A stretch of 28,830 bases of DNA from contig JBNGIS010020610.1 of the NCBI GenBank assembly GCA_049999725.1, forward strand, positions 53,430-82,259. Reading direction: 5' to 3'. Numbering within the stretch: the first letter of the stretch is position 1; every line of letters starts with the position of its first letter. The notes beneath the pieces were generated by a model. That model saw only the letters and a program-made list of their open reading frames with translations. It searched no databases and had not been told where the DNA came from. Positions 19,556 to 28,830 of the stretch are shown here, in pieces. Origin of the DNA: Haplomitrium mnioides. Lineage: Eukaryota > Marchantiophyta > Haplomitriopsida > Calobryales. The position numbers and the translations under genes are program-made.

Positions 19556-20239
19556 CTTTGATCACCTCAGTGCTGCCATGCATGTTTCCAGCGGCAACAT
19601 CTTGAAGCTTAGCATCGCAAGTGTTATGGCAGCCGTAAGAGCTCTCAGATAAGATCAAGTAGATCAAGGCTTTTCCAAGCATTCAGCCGATCATATACAT
19701 GCCCTAAGCGTGTAAATTAGCGACATATCACTGTTTCGACTAAACTCTGTTTTGGATGACACTCTTGAATTTTTCTTTCGTCATGGATGAGCATTTGACG
19801 AGCGAAGGTCTGCAATTCTTTGGTGTTTACTCTGCTTCACATTTGGACTGGACCGGCCGCCATGGATCGGATTGACGGGATTTTGGTCCTGCAGAATTGC
19901 TTAGATTTTGAAAAAGGATGAGAAGACCAGCAAACATTGCGTGATGACGAGAGAGTGAACGTCATCTGCTCACGTATTTCTGCCAGCTCATGGTAGCTTT
20001 TCACGTATTTCTGCCCGGTCAATGTAGCTTTTCATTTGATGCATTGTCATGGAAATGAGCGTGCAGGGTTTCTGCACTTCGTCGATGGACATCATAAAAG
20101 ATGAGAAGTGCGTACCTTATACCATCGTTGTGGGAGTTTGCGGTACTTGTCTTCACAATAATCCTTGGAATCAGAATTTCCATTTGGAAGAGTTGTCTGA
20201 GTACGGTAGAGGTTGCGGAGAGGAGTTTCATTCTGTGAG
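19556..20239 (+). other. Upstream region of the dioxygenase gene
   Basis: Presumed promoter and 5' UTR of the gene starting at 20240. It contains a 31-bp tandem duplication at 19970/20001 ('tcacgtatttctgcc' is repeated). Open frames here are out of phase with the dioxygenase and not recognisable. Confidence 0.4.
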
Positions 20240-21561
20240 ATGGGAGTGCCTGAGAAGGAGGGAACAGTGACAAACATCACGAGCCTCAAAATTGAGCATC
20301 AGGTCATCGATAGTGCTACCGAGGTTCCCACAATCAACTTGGCTGAGTTGGATGGGCCAGACCGTGCGCTGACATTGGCGAAGATCGCTGGTGCCTGTGA
20401 AACCTATGGGTTCTTTCAGATTGTCAATCATGGAATCGATCTCGCTCTCATCCAGAGGCTGAGGAATGTGTACAAAGAGTTTTTTACCTTGACAGAGGAT
20501 GAGAAAATGGAGTACTACGTTGATGACAAGCCAGGAACCCAAGGGTATCGGAAGCTGACGCATACCAACGCAAACGGGCCGACTCACTCTACGGAATATC
20601 TTTTTTACATCTTCTCTCCGATGTCCAAAAGATTGATTGATCAGTGGCCCAACATTCCCGAAAACTTCAGGTGGGTTTTCTTCCATTGCAAATCGACTTA
20701 GAATCCTTTTAACTGTGATGAACAAGAGCAGCTGCTATTTCAACAGTGAGTTAAGTCAGAGCTATAGGTTGAGTGCATTACGTGACCATGAGCAAATCAG
20801 GAATCTGCATTTGTTGCACTAGTAAAATGCTGGATTGCAAATGACACTCACGAATGTGCATCTCAGGAGTGTATACGAAGAGTACATGACGGCAGTTCGG
20901 GCACTTGGCGAAAAACTTCTAGCTGTAATTTCAGAGATCCTTGGTGTGCCGGAGCAAACACTACAAAACATATTTACTGCATCTGGGGAGCCCGCAATCA
21001 CTCTTCGCGCAAACTACTACCATCCTTGGAAGACTGAAAAACCTGACATGGGAATAGGGGCTCACTCAGATCCAGGCGGGATCACCCTCCTCCTCCAAGA
21101 CGAGGAAGCTGGCCTCCAAGTTAAAGTGAACGATCGGTGGGTAGACATCCAGCCCAACTTGGACGCGTACGTAATAAACATCGGAGATCAGATGGAGGTA
21201 TGAGACAAATTGACATCTGTCTTCTCGAAAGAACGAACCGTGCTTGCACTCGATCCCAGTGGGTGCGCCTGTCCTTGGGATCTGAAGCTCGTGGAATGTG
21301 TTGCAGTTATTGAGCAACGGCAGATTCAAGAGCTTAGAGCATCGAGGATTGGCGAGTGAGAAAAGGAATCGGATGTCATTCCCCGTCTTCTACAATCCAA
21401 ACTACGAATCTACCGTTGCGCCTCTGAAGGAAATGGTTGATGAATCAAATCCTCCTCGCTATAGCAGCGTCACATTTTACGATTACTTTGTCAGTTTCCT
21501 AGACAACGGAATTGGAGGCGGCAAAGGAAAATTGGAGCAATTTAGGATCGTGCAGCCATGA
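20240..21561 (+). CDS. 2-oxoglutarate/Fe(II)-dependent dioxygenase, three exons
   Basis: A soluble plant dioxygenase of the DOXC type (the group containing gibberellin, flavonoid and other specialised-metabolism oxygenases). It couples oxidation of an organic substrate to decarboxylation of 2-oxoglutarate. Exons are 20240-20670, 20867-21197 and 21307-21561, with GT-AG introns of 196 and 109 bp and phases that join to 338 residues, a normal length. The N-terminal domain has VPTINLAEL and GFFQIVNHGI (residues about 30-80). The catalytic core supplies the Fe ligands His210 and Asp212 (AHSDPGG) and His266 (LEHRG), and the 2-oxoglutarate-binding Arg276-x-Ser278 (NRMSF). All are present, so the enzyme should be active. 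I chose ATG 20240; an in-frame ATG at 20213 would add nine residues. Substrate cannot be deduced. The nearest gene is the convergent small HSP. Confidence 0.93.
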
Positions 21562-21905
21562 ATTGGTGTACACAGCACCACAAATGGTAAAACACATGTT
21601 ACGTGATCGATACAGTCAAGAGTGGTTCAGATATCGAACGTCAAACAACATAGGAGAATATGGACTCACAATATCATTACCATTGATACATTTCTTGAAA
21701 ATCTTGAAAATCCACCAAGCATCTCGTTGGCCAAGCCGTTATCAGTACAATTATTTAGCAGCCACTAATCCCCTATTTAGCAGCCACTGATCCCCAAGTA
21801 TTTTATACTAGTGCTACATCTCCATCTGCAGATGTTCCTGTGTCGGAAACAAATACAAAGAGGATCTTTGCACCAAAGTATCAGCTCCTGCGCCCTTCAC
21901 TTGCT
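21562..21905. other. Intergenic region between convergent genes
   Basis: Holds the 3' ends of the dioxygenase and small HSP transcripts. A 22-bp tandem duplication ('tttagcagccactaatcccc' and a variant) lies at 21754-21797. No gene seen. Confidence 0.5.
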
Positions 21906-22612
21906 TCATAACACTTTTATATCAATTATCTTTGGCTTCTTCGGCTCCGGTGGCGGAATTTTGTTCACTGTGACTGTAAGAACGCCATCCTGGCACGCAG
22001 CCATAATGTCGTCCACATTGGCGTTTCCAGGCAGCGTAAATTTGCGCAAGAATTTTCCGGCACTGCGTTCCACTTTGATGTACTGTGTGTCATCACTGAC
22101 CTCCTCGCGTTTACGTTCCCCGCTGATTACAAGGACATTGTCACTCTCCACTTGCACCTGTCGGAAGAATTAAATGAAATGAACAATTCGTTATATTTGA
22201 ACATAATATTAAAATTGGACAAGATCGTATCATCGCAGCTCACGAGAATACCAAAACTTGAAATCAAACGAACGAAGCTTTACAAATGATGAGGCCTCTT
22301 GCTTCCTTGATGCTAGCTGATTTGACTTCTAGCTTGATTACGCACGCGCAAGATGGCTTCAATGCAGCCTTTGAAAAAAAAAAAAACTTGAATTCAAATG
22401 AAGCTCATACACACAATAAAACGTCTTGGTACCTTGATATTAGCAGATTTGACTCCAGGCATGTCAGCAACAAACACGTATGAATTGGGCAGTTCCTTCA
22501 CATCCACAGCAGTGCTCGCAGCGGCCTTCGTGTCGCGCACATAAGACTGAGCTGGAGCATTCAACAATTTCTCGAACTCATCCGGGTAATTCAACAAGTG
22601 CAGGAAGGCCAT
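21906..22612 (-). CDS. Class II cytosolic small heat-shock protein, two exons
   Basis: An ATP-independent holdase that binds unfolding proteins in the cytosol. Exon 1 is 22612-22433 and exon 2 is 22157-21906, separated by a 275-bp GT-AG intron in phase 0; the product is 143 residues, close to the 150-160 usual for the class. The class II pattern is clear: SYVRDTKA and [14 protein letters not shown] leading to [12 protein letters not shown] at the end of exon 1, then [32 protein letters not shown] and [12 protein letters not shown] across the alpha-crystallin domain, and the class II hallmark PPPEPKKP followed by the I-x-I anchor (IDI) at the C terminus. The N-terminal arm is short. It is divergent from RPN7 and has heat-shock elements about 130-200 bp upstream of its start, which fits heat induction. 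Confidence 0.96.
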
Positions 22613-22744
22613 AATTTACGATAGAAGTAAACAAATTCAAATGTCAGCGGACAAATTGCCAATTCGTAAGTCGCAAACTCGCTCCGTGAACTTACCAGTC
22701 GCCCAGGCTGGACCGTTTTATCACAAGCTGCAGAACGCTGTGGT

Positions 22745-22820
22745 TAGCTCTAGAACAAACGTTTCCAGCAATGTTTCCAGAAATGTTGAGGCGCCTGCGT
22801 CTCGATTATTCTAGAGCTCT
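22745..22820. promoter_or_regulatory. Heat-shock elements between sHSP and RPN7
   Basis: Heat-shock factor sites are alternating GAA/TTC triplets two bases apart. Here TTCcaGAA is perfect at 22775-22782, with CTCtaGAA at 22748-22755, TTCcagcaa at 22763-22771 and TTCtaGAG at 22809-22816 as imperfect neighbours. The cluster lies 133-208 bp upstream of the sHSP start codon and 246-321 bp upstream of RPN7. Assignment to the sHSP is the obvious reading; an effect on RPN7 is possible but unproven. Confidence 0.72.
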
Positions 22821-23065
22821 CTTCAACCCAATGCCGGGTCGCCGGGTCGCCCTCATCGCCCGTCCGCATTAGGCAGCCCCACCCGGCCTGATACAGTTAG
22901 ACACGTCGACTGTATGTAGTACATTCCTTAACTGACGTTACAACATAAGGGAATCTTTCGGGTTAGATTACTATGGTTAGATTAGTATGAACTGGCTAGC
23001 CCTAATCGCACGATGAGGAACAAAGGGAGAGAGTGAGAGTGAGAGTTAGAGAGAGCAGAGGGAAG

Positions 23066-26000
23066 ATGGAGGAGCAGGAGGCGAGGCAGGATCCTAGATT
23101 GCAGCTTGCACATAATTTGTTTCTGCTGCGATCGGAGCGGCTGCCAGCGGATGCTAAAATCAGTCTGCAAGATGTGGTTTTTCAAGCAATCTCGACAGAT
23201 CGTAAGTTGAGAAGAGGAGGGAGAGAGATCGTTTCTTTCATTTTCTTGACGTGGGAAATTCGTGTAATGTGTCGTCCGTGGAATTTTTTAACTGAGTTGT
23301 TTTGGTGACGAGCGCGTCGCAGATATGGCCGGGCTTTATGAGAGTTTCTGGCAAGAAATGGGCTGGGAAACCTCTCTTGACTTGGAAAAGCTTGAGAATT
23401 ATAAGTCTGTCATTGCTGATGATCTAGCGAAACTGGATGAAAGGTGTGTGCTTTTGTTTTTATGCAGTTTCCATGTATGATTGTTACCATCTATAGACTA
23501 TTCACCAGCTACAGATTGAGCCTTTGTCTTTCGACCGTCTTGATTTGCATGCCGTTGAAATCTCGCCTCAATACGTCGAGCATTAGTTCTTGCAATTGAT
23601 TCACATCCTTTTACCCTGGACGTAATAGCAGCGATTGTGGCCATGGGCGCATTGGCCATTGTCGAATTTAGGGCTTTCTCGTTTACGATCTCAGTGAAGT
23701 TGTCCGGTTGGCGCTTCATAACTTAAATATTACTATTGCAGAATAAAGGATGCAGAAGAGAACTTAGGTGAGAGTGAGGTTCGAGAAGCGTTACTTGCAA
23801 AGGCTCTCTTCTACATTCGAATTGGGGATAAGGTACTTAGCTCATACCCGCTGATTCAACAACATTTAGCTTCTAGATGTACTGTACTCTGTGGCCAACT
23901 ATCCCTTATCAATTTGAATGTCTTATTATGTACGTCAGAAATGCTTCATCGTGCAGCAGTATATGAAATCGTGGACGTTTCCTGTTGTGCATTATGATTT
24001 TTGGGATATCAATCAATCTTTCAACTAACCCACTGAAAGGAAATACCAAAAGCTGGAACCATATTCTAGATCCTGAGTAGAAACTACCTTTCAGAAGGTG
24101 GCAGAAACTCAGTACGAAGATTGATCTGGACCTTCAGTCGGAACTTGACGAAACCAAAAGGTAGTTGTGGCAGCCTGCCACTTCTACATACGATTAGGCT
24201 AATTGGTCTGAAACTTTGTGACTGACATCACATTGTGAAGTGCAGCAGTCTAGTTGTGGTAGTTGTGACTTGTGTAGGTTTTCCTAGACCAATGCAACTC
24301 TCAGCTGGTTGCCATCATTTGTTTTTGTTGTTTGTGTTACTCTCCACATCTTCATGGCTATGTTTTCCTGTGACTTAATTTGTTTTGCATCCAAGATGTC
24401 AGCAGTGATGTGCTTCATGCGTGATGTTCAGGGTGCAGAAGGCCCCAATCACTAACCATTAAGTAGACCTCTCTGGGAGCTTTCTCTTTGATGTGGATCA
24501 ATCTAAAGTGAAATAATGATGTCACAAGCTGATGCTTGAGAATGGGCAGATTTTTAGTAGTTTGGATTCTTTTGGAGGGCTAGGCAACAACATGAATGAG
24601 TTTTCCTGTTGCTTCGGGAAAGTGGCAGAAACTCGGTACAAAGATTGTTCAGGACCTGCTGTTTGGAGCTGATGCAACCAGAGGGAGTTGTGGCAGCTTG
24701 TCACTGCTACACATGATGAGGTTGATTGGTCTGAAACTTTGCGACTGACACCACATTGTGAGCGTTGCAATCTATGTTGCAGCAGTTGTGATTTGTGTAT
24801 GTTTTTCCTAGACTACTACAAGTTCCATTTGGTTGCCATCATTTGTTTTTGTGGTTTTTACTTTCCACGTCCTTATGGCTGTAGCATCCTTCCAGAGTCA
24901 TTCAACAGGAGTTGCCTTTTCTGTGATTTTTAATCAGGGAATGGGAACAAAGAATGCACAGATGCAATTGATGAAATCATTAGTACTGACATTACTTGTA
25001 TTTAGAAAGCCTGTTTGGAGATTGAATACATTGTCAGAAGTTTTCATCAAAATAATTGTGCATGACATGGACATGTAGTGCATGCGTTCCGTTTGAGTAC
25101 TGTGTTTTTAGTGTTCAAACTAATCGTGCTTGAATTTGTATTGTACGTTTTTTGGAATCTCTTGTTGGTTTATACAAGTTTTGGTCTGAATAGCCTGAGC
25201 TCTGGTGCCCTATACCCTCCATCTATTCAATCCTCAGATGAAGATTATTCAGCGACATTTCTAGTTACTTTATAACTTACTTGATGTTGCAGTCATCTTA
25301 TAGAAATTGGCCTTTGGGTCTGCAGGAGAAGTCGCTTGAGCAGTTGAAGATAACTGAAGCCAAAACTGTGGCAGTGGGGCAGAAAATGGATTTGGTGTTC
25401 CACACCTTGCGGCTTGGATTTTTTGACTTAGATTTTGATCTCATTTCAAAAAATATTGATAAAGCAAAGAGGTTAGTGTTCTGGACCACCACTGCTACAT
25501 TTTGTGTGTTGTTAGCAATATAAATTCTATGCCAACTTTGTTGACTTATCAGTCTGCAATAGCTCTCTCGCTACTTGTTCAATAAGTTGATGATGTTGTG
25601 AGCTTTTGATAGAAATACGAAATACACTTGTTCTGTGTTTAATCGAAATTTAATACACCAGAATATCTTGATGTTGTAGCTTGTTTGATGAAGGAGGTGA
25701 CTGGGAAAGGAAGAATCGACTGAAGGTGTATGAAGGCTTGTTTTGCATGGCCACACGAAATTTCAAGAAGGCGGCACAGCTTTTCCTGGACTCTATTTCA
25801 ACTTTTACAACTTATGAATTGTTTTCCTACGACACTTTTATACTCTATACAGTACTCACTAGCATCATTTCCCTGGACAGAGTATCCCTTAAACAAAAGG
25901 TCCAATTCTGCCAACCCCTTGTTTTCAAGTTCCAATTGACATGGAAGTTGACTGGCTGGAAAATTAAGGTTGCAATTTCATTGCAAAATGATTTATGCTA

Positions 26001-26734
26001 AGTTTCTAAATAGAACATGTGGGTTTGTTGTAGGTTGTGGATGCTCCTGAGATTTTAACTGTCATTGGAAAGATCCCGCATCTATCAGATTTTCTCAATG
26101 CATTGTATTCTTGCCAGTACAGGACATTTTTCATTGCATTTGGTAAGTTGCCCTACTGGTGTGGAAAATGATTGGAGATAACTCTTACAACTCTTTTGTA
26201 TGGATCTCATCTGTTGTTAACCGATTGGATGTTATGGATTAAAATTGCAGCAGGGTTGACTGACCAGATTCGACTTGACCGATATCTTTTCCCACACTTT
26301 CGCTACTACATGAGGGAAGTAAGATCTGTTGCATACTCACAGTTTTTGGAGTCCTACAAGAGCGTTACAATGGAAGCTATGGCCAAGTCTTTTGGGGTTA
26401 GCATCAACTTCTTAGATCAGTAAGTCTGTGTTCCCAGCTCTTCCTCAGATCCATGTCTTCAGCAATATGTTGTTGATTGCTTATATTTCTGTTTAATGCT
26501 ATGCTTCGATGTGTGGTGAAAGAAAGAGATCTGAGTTCTCTTGTCAATGTGTTGTGCAGGGAGCTATCCCGCTTTATAGCCGCGGGTAGATTGAATTGTA
26601 AAATTGACAAAGTAGCCGGAGTCTTGGAGACTAACAGACCTGATGCAAAGAACGCCCTATATCAATCCACTATCAAGCAAGGAGACTTTTTGCTCAACCG
26701 TATTCAGAAGCTTTCTAGAGTGATTGATGTGTAA
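23066..26734 (+). CDS. RPN7: 26S proteasome regulatory subunit RPN7 (PSMD6), eight exons
   Basis: A lid subunit of the 19S regulatory particle, needed for assembly and stability of the 26S proteasome that degrades ubiquitinated proteins in cytosol and nucleus. Exons: 23066-23201, 23323-23443, 23742-23832, 25326-25471, 25680-25899, 26034-26142, 26251-26419, 26560-26734. All introns are GT-AG and the phases join into 388 residues, as in other plants (about 387). The helical RPN7 domain carries [41 protein letters not shown] and [13 protein letters not shown]; the PCI domain carries [43 protein letters not shown] and [19 protein letters not shown]; the tail ends KLSRVIDV. Exon 2 (residues about 47-86) is the most diverged part. 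Intron 3 is 1,493 bp because it holds two units of the dispersed repeat. Purine-rich GAGA sequence precedes the start. Confidence 0.97.
24020..24930 (+). repeat. Two tandem units of the dispersed repeat inside RPN7 intron 3
   Basis: The landmark 'gtggcagaaactc' occurs at 24098 and 24622 (524 bp apart); 'ttgtggcag', 'ctgacatcacattgtgaag', 'ggttgccatcatttgtttttg' and 'ccac-tc-t-atggct' blocks repeat at the same spacing. The family also occurs at 2278-2520 and, reversed, at 14958-16565. It lies wholly within the intron and leaves the splice sites intact. Confidence 0.88.
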
Positions 26735-27695
26735 AATTGTTTCCAATTTGGCTGATGCTAAGAGAAAGAAGAGTCAGCAGACTCATTACTTGCAGCAGTT
26801 ATAGGCATAGTTAGTTTCATGTACATTGAGTTGAAGAAATGCACTCCGGCTTGTGCTTCGGCTTTTAACCATTTTTAATATTCATTTACACCTTTCGTGT
26901 TACCATTTGATGACACGCACGCGAAACATAAGGCGAGTGTGTTGAGTTTTAAAATAGACATTCAGCTTTGAAAACACATGTCAGTTCCCGGCACCGCATC
27001 ACTCTATTTAGAAGGTATCTGACAACATATACGTGAATGCTATATATCTTCCAGGTACAGCACAAAATTCAATGCACTACCTATTCACTAACAGGCAACG
27101 GTTAGCTAGGGCACTCATAGGCACCAGTTAGAGATGCAACACTCATTTATTGATAATCGAGGATCTTCATCCAACATGCGAGCTTCGTCGCTTCTGATCC
27201 CTGAATTCATTTCGTCTTTAGGACCTAGTCAGGGTTGGAAAACCTGGAATGGAAAGAAGTGAACAGTATTTGTTCCATACCTTATAACATTGAACTTCTC
27301 AACGGAAAAGTGTCTAGTGAGATTAGCGGCTTCGCTAAGAAGTGCTCTGAACTAGTAGGAGCCACACCAAGTTCCGTTTCCTCTTCTACTGCTACATGTA
27401 ATTTTACCTCTCATATGTACAGAAACTGAGCATACATTGAACGCAACTACCTAGTCTCCTGGAGTCTTAGCGATGAGTACATGACAAAAAGTACTCAAAA
27501 GCAAGACTGACAACAGCAATACAGTTGCCTGTTTTTAATTTACACACGTAGTTTGGGCCCTGATCAATACGGCCTGTCCACTTTTTCGATGCACCGGCAG
27601 AAAGCATCCCTCACGAACATAAATCCAGGGGCTTTCATGATCCTCGAAACCGAAACACGTGTCCGATGAGGTGAACATCAAAGCTTTCAGTAAAG
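26735..27695. other. RPN7 3' region and intergenic sequence
   Basis: The first few hundred bases would be the RPN7 3' UTR, and the last part the 3' UTR of the minus-strand gene starting at 28178. A plus-strand open frame of 64 codons (27235-27429) has no recognisable domain. Confidence 0.5.
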
Positions 27696-28178
27696 TCACT
27701 TCATGGGAGAACGATGCGGAGTACCCTTCCTAGGTCTAGTCCGAAAGTTTATTGGCTGATTCTCTTCATGACCAACTTGTGAGCTTGAAGAACTAGGCCC
27801 CGATGAAGTTGCACTCTCCATCACTGCCGGGTGGAAAACGTCTGTCTGCAATACTGACGTCGGCGTTCGAGGATCTCCAAAGTGTTCTACCACAGACGTC
27901 TTTCTGTGTCCTAGAAATCTGTGGTCTGCGAACTCCAGCATGGAATCAATCTCTCTCAACTTCTCAATCAAATTCCTGTTACTCGTTCAAACGATCAACC
28001 AAAAAAACTCACAGGTAGATCTAACGCACGATGCTCCAGCACCGCAAATCCGTCTCCTTTTCACAGCCTCGATTATTCTGTCTCACAATCAATCACACAC
28101 CTCCTTGAAATGTCTATCCACATTCAACGAGACGCTATAAAAGACAAGTTCTTTGATGAAGCCGGCAGATCTCGCCAT
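27696..28178 (-). CDS. Small two-exon protein of unknown function
   Basis: Exon 1 is 28178-28099 (starts MARSAGFIKELVFYSVSLNV), exon 2 is 27975-27696. A 123-bp intron with GT and AG ends and a phase-2 junction gives 119 residues in one frame. The C-terminal two-thirds, from EKLREIDSMLEFADHRF through a serine run near SSGPSSSSS to a basic tail (RPRKGTPHRSPMK), looks like genuine protein. I do not recognise the family; the N terminus could be an organelle signal or a membrane-associated helix. A telo-box-like motif just upstream supports transcription from this strand. The exact donor is uncertain: GAG|GTGTGT and GAGGT|GTGTGA are both possible, and the second preserves the frame. Confidence 0.5.
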
Positions 28179-28205
28179 GGCCGTCTTCTCACAGCTGCCG
28201 CCCCC

Positions 28206-28216
28206 AACCCTAAACC
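28206..28216. promoter_or_regulatory. Telo-box-like motif upstream of the small minus-strand gene
   Basis: AACCCTAAACC lies 28-38 bp upstream of the 28178 start. Telo-boxes (AAACCCTAA and variants) are common close to transcription starts of plant housekeeping genes, notably for translation and organelle functions. A single short motif is weak evidence by itself. Confidence 0.4.
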
Positions 28217-28600
28217 GCCCTCCACCGCCTACAGCCCGTCCCTCTCACCAACTAACCCGTCCATCCCTTCATTCTGGTCTCAGTACACTGTATGATCCCT
28301 TCAGTACAAGAGCAAAGTGTTTTTGGATACCGTTTCACCCGTCTGCCACCCACAGTATCCAAGCTACCGTTTGCTGTTGCATTTGGTTCGGAAACAGAAA
28401 AAAGGATCTTGCTATTTTCCATCCACGTGCACCATCGATAACTTCCACCGTTGGATGTGCGACGGTAGCTTTGTAAAAGCATTTGCTGCCAAGAATTTTC
28501 GCTTCTTAGTGTGAACTCGTTCATGAGGAGACCCACCACTCACTCATCTTTGTATTGAGATTTTTGCAAGGTGTGGTGAGGTAGCTTGTGCATACTACTT
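28217..28600. other. Upstream region, no gene assigned
   Basis: Presumed promoter and 5' UTR region of the minus-strand gene. Open frames on both strands (for example 28252-28539 minus) show no recognisable domain. Confidence 0.4.
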
Positions 28601-28830
28601 GTTCAAATCCCTTCTCCAAACTTCTAGTCATTTGAAATGGTTTTCATATATCATAAAGAATGTTCAAATCCCTTCTCCACACTTTCTAGTCATTTGAAAT
28701 GGTTTTCACATATCATAAAGAATGTTCAAATCCCTTCTCCACACTTCTAGTCATTTGAAATGGTTTTCACATATCATAAAGAATGTTCAAATCCCTTCTC
28801 CAAACTTCTAGTCATTTGAAATGGTTTTCA
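28601..28830 (+). repeat. 61-62-bp tandem repeat, at least 3.7 copies, cut by window end
   Basis: The block 'gttcaaatcccttctcc' starts at 28601, 28662, 28724 and 28785, followed in each unit by 'cttctagtcatttgaaatgg' and 'ttttcaca/tatcataaagaa'. Copies are nearly identical, so the expansion is recent. It continues past the right edge. Confidence 0.95.

Noticed and set aside
20228-20725. 165-codon minus-strand frame opposite the dioxygenase first exon
   Set aside because: Antisense shadow of exon 1, whose plus-strand product has clear family motifs.
23498-23719. 73-codon antisense frame in RPN7 intron 2
   Set aside because: It starts near the splice acceptor and fills most of the intron, but has no recognised family and no neighbouring evidence of transcription on that strand.

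Overview
This is a nuclear segment of a land-plant genome, most likely a bryophyte or another early-diverging lineage. The pointers are a fragment of a CSI1-type armadillo gene (a land-plant family), a class II cytosolic small heat-shock protein, spliceosomal GT-AG introns mostly of 100-500 bp, and chromodomain-bearing Ty3/gypsy elements. The exact species cannot be read from the sequence.

The left half (1-17,100) is repeat territory. Positions 626-901 and 1265-1820 carry two decayed gene fragments, one like CSI1 and one like the FACT subunit SPT16. From 2765 to 4632 runs a tandem satellite of about 160 bp per unit. A minus-strand Ty3/gypsy chromovirus (element A) begins abruptly inside a satellite unit at 4633. 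Element A's gag is itself interrupted by a 5'-truncated plus-strand relative (element C, 8616-11147), whose LTR holds a solo LTR of another family with a 5-bp target duplication. A 23-bp remnant of A's gag follows, and then a third plus-strand relative (element B, 11168 to about 14860), which has lost its 3' end. All three are riddled with stops. From 14958 to 16565 lies an array of a 0.6-kb tandem repeat; the same family recurs near 2.3 kb and inside an intron at 24 kb.

The right half (17,100-28,600) holds the genes. Three look intact: a three-exon 2-oxoglutarate/Fe(II) dioxygenase (20240-21561, plus), a two-exon class II small HSP (21906-22612, minus) and the eight-exon 26S proteasome lid subunit RPN7 (23066-26734, plus). 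The last two are divergent and share a 453-bp spacer containing heat-shock elements. A probable small two-exon gene of unknown function (27696-28178, minus), a possible orphan exon (19427-19555, minus) and a possible degraded gene (17583-18310, plus) complete the set. Short tandem repeats (32 bp x5, 61 bp x4, 79 bp x3-4, and many two-copy duplications) are scattered throughout.

I found no prokaryotic-style system, CRISPR array, rRNA or tRNA gene. The main novelty is structural: the nested retroelements, the satellite, the repeat family, and a local cluster of tandem duplications.
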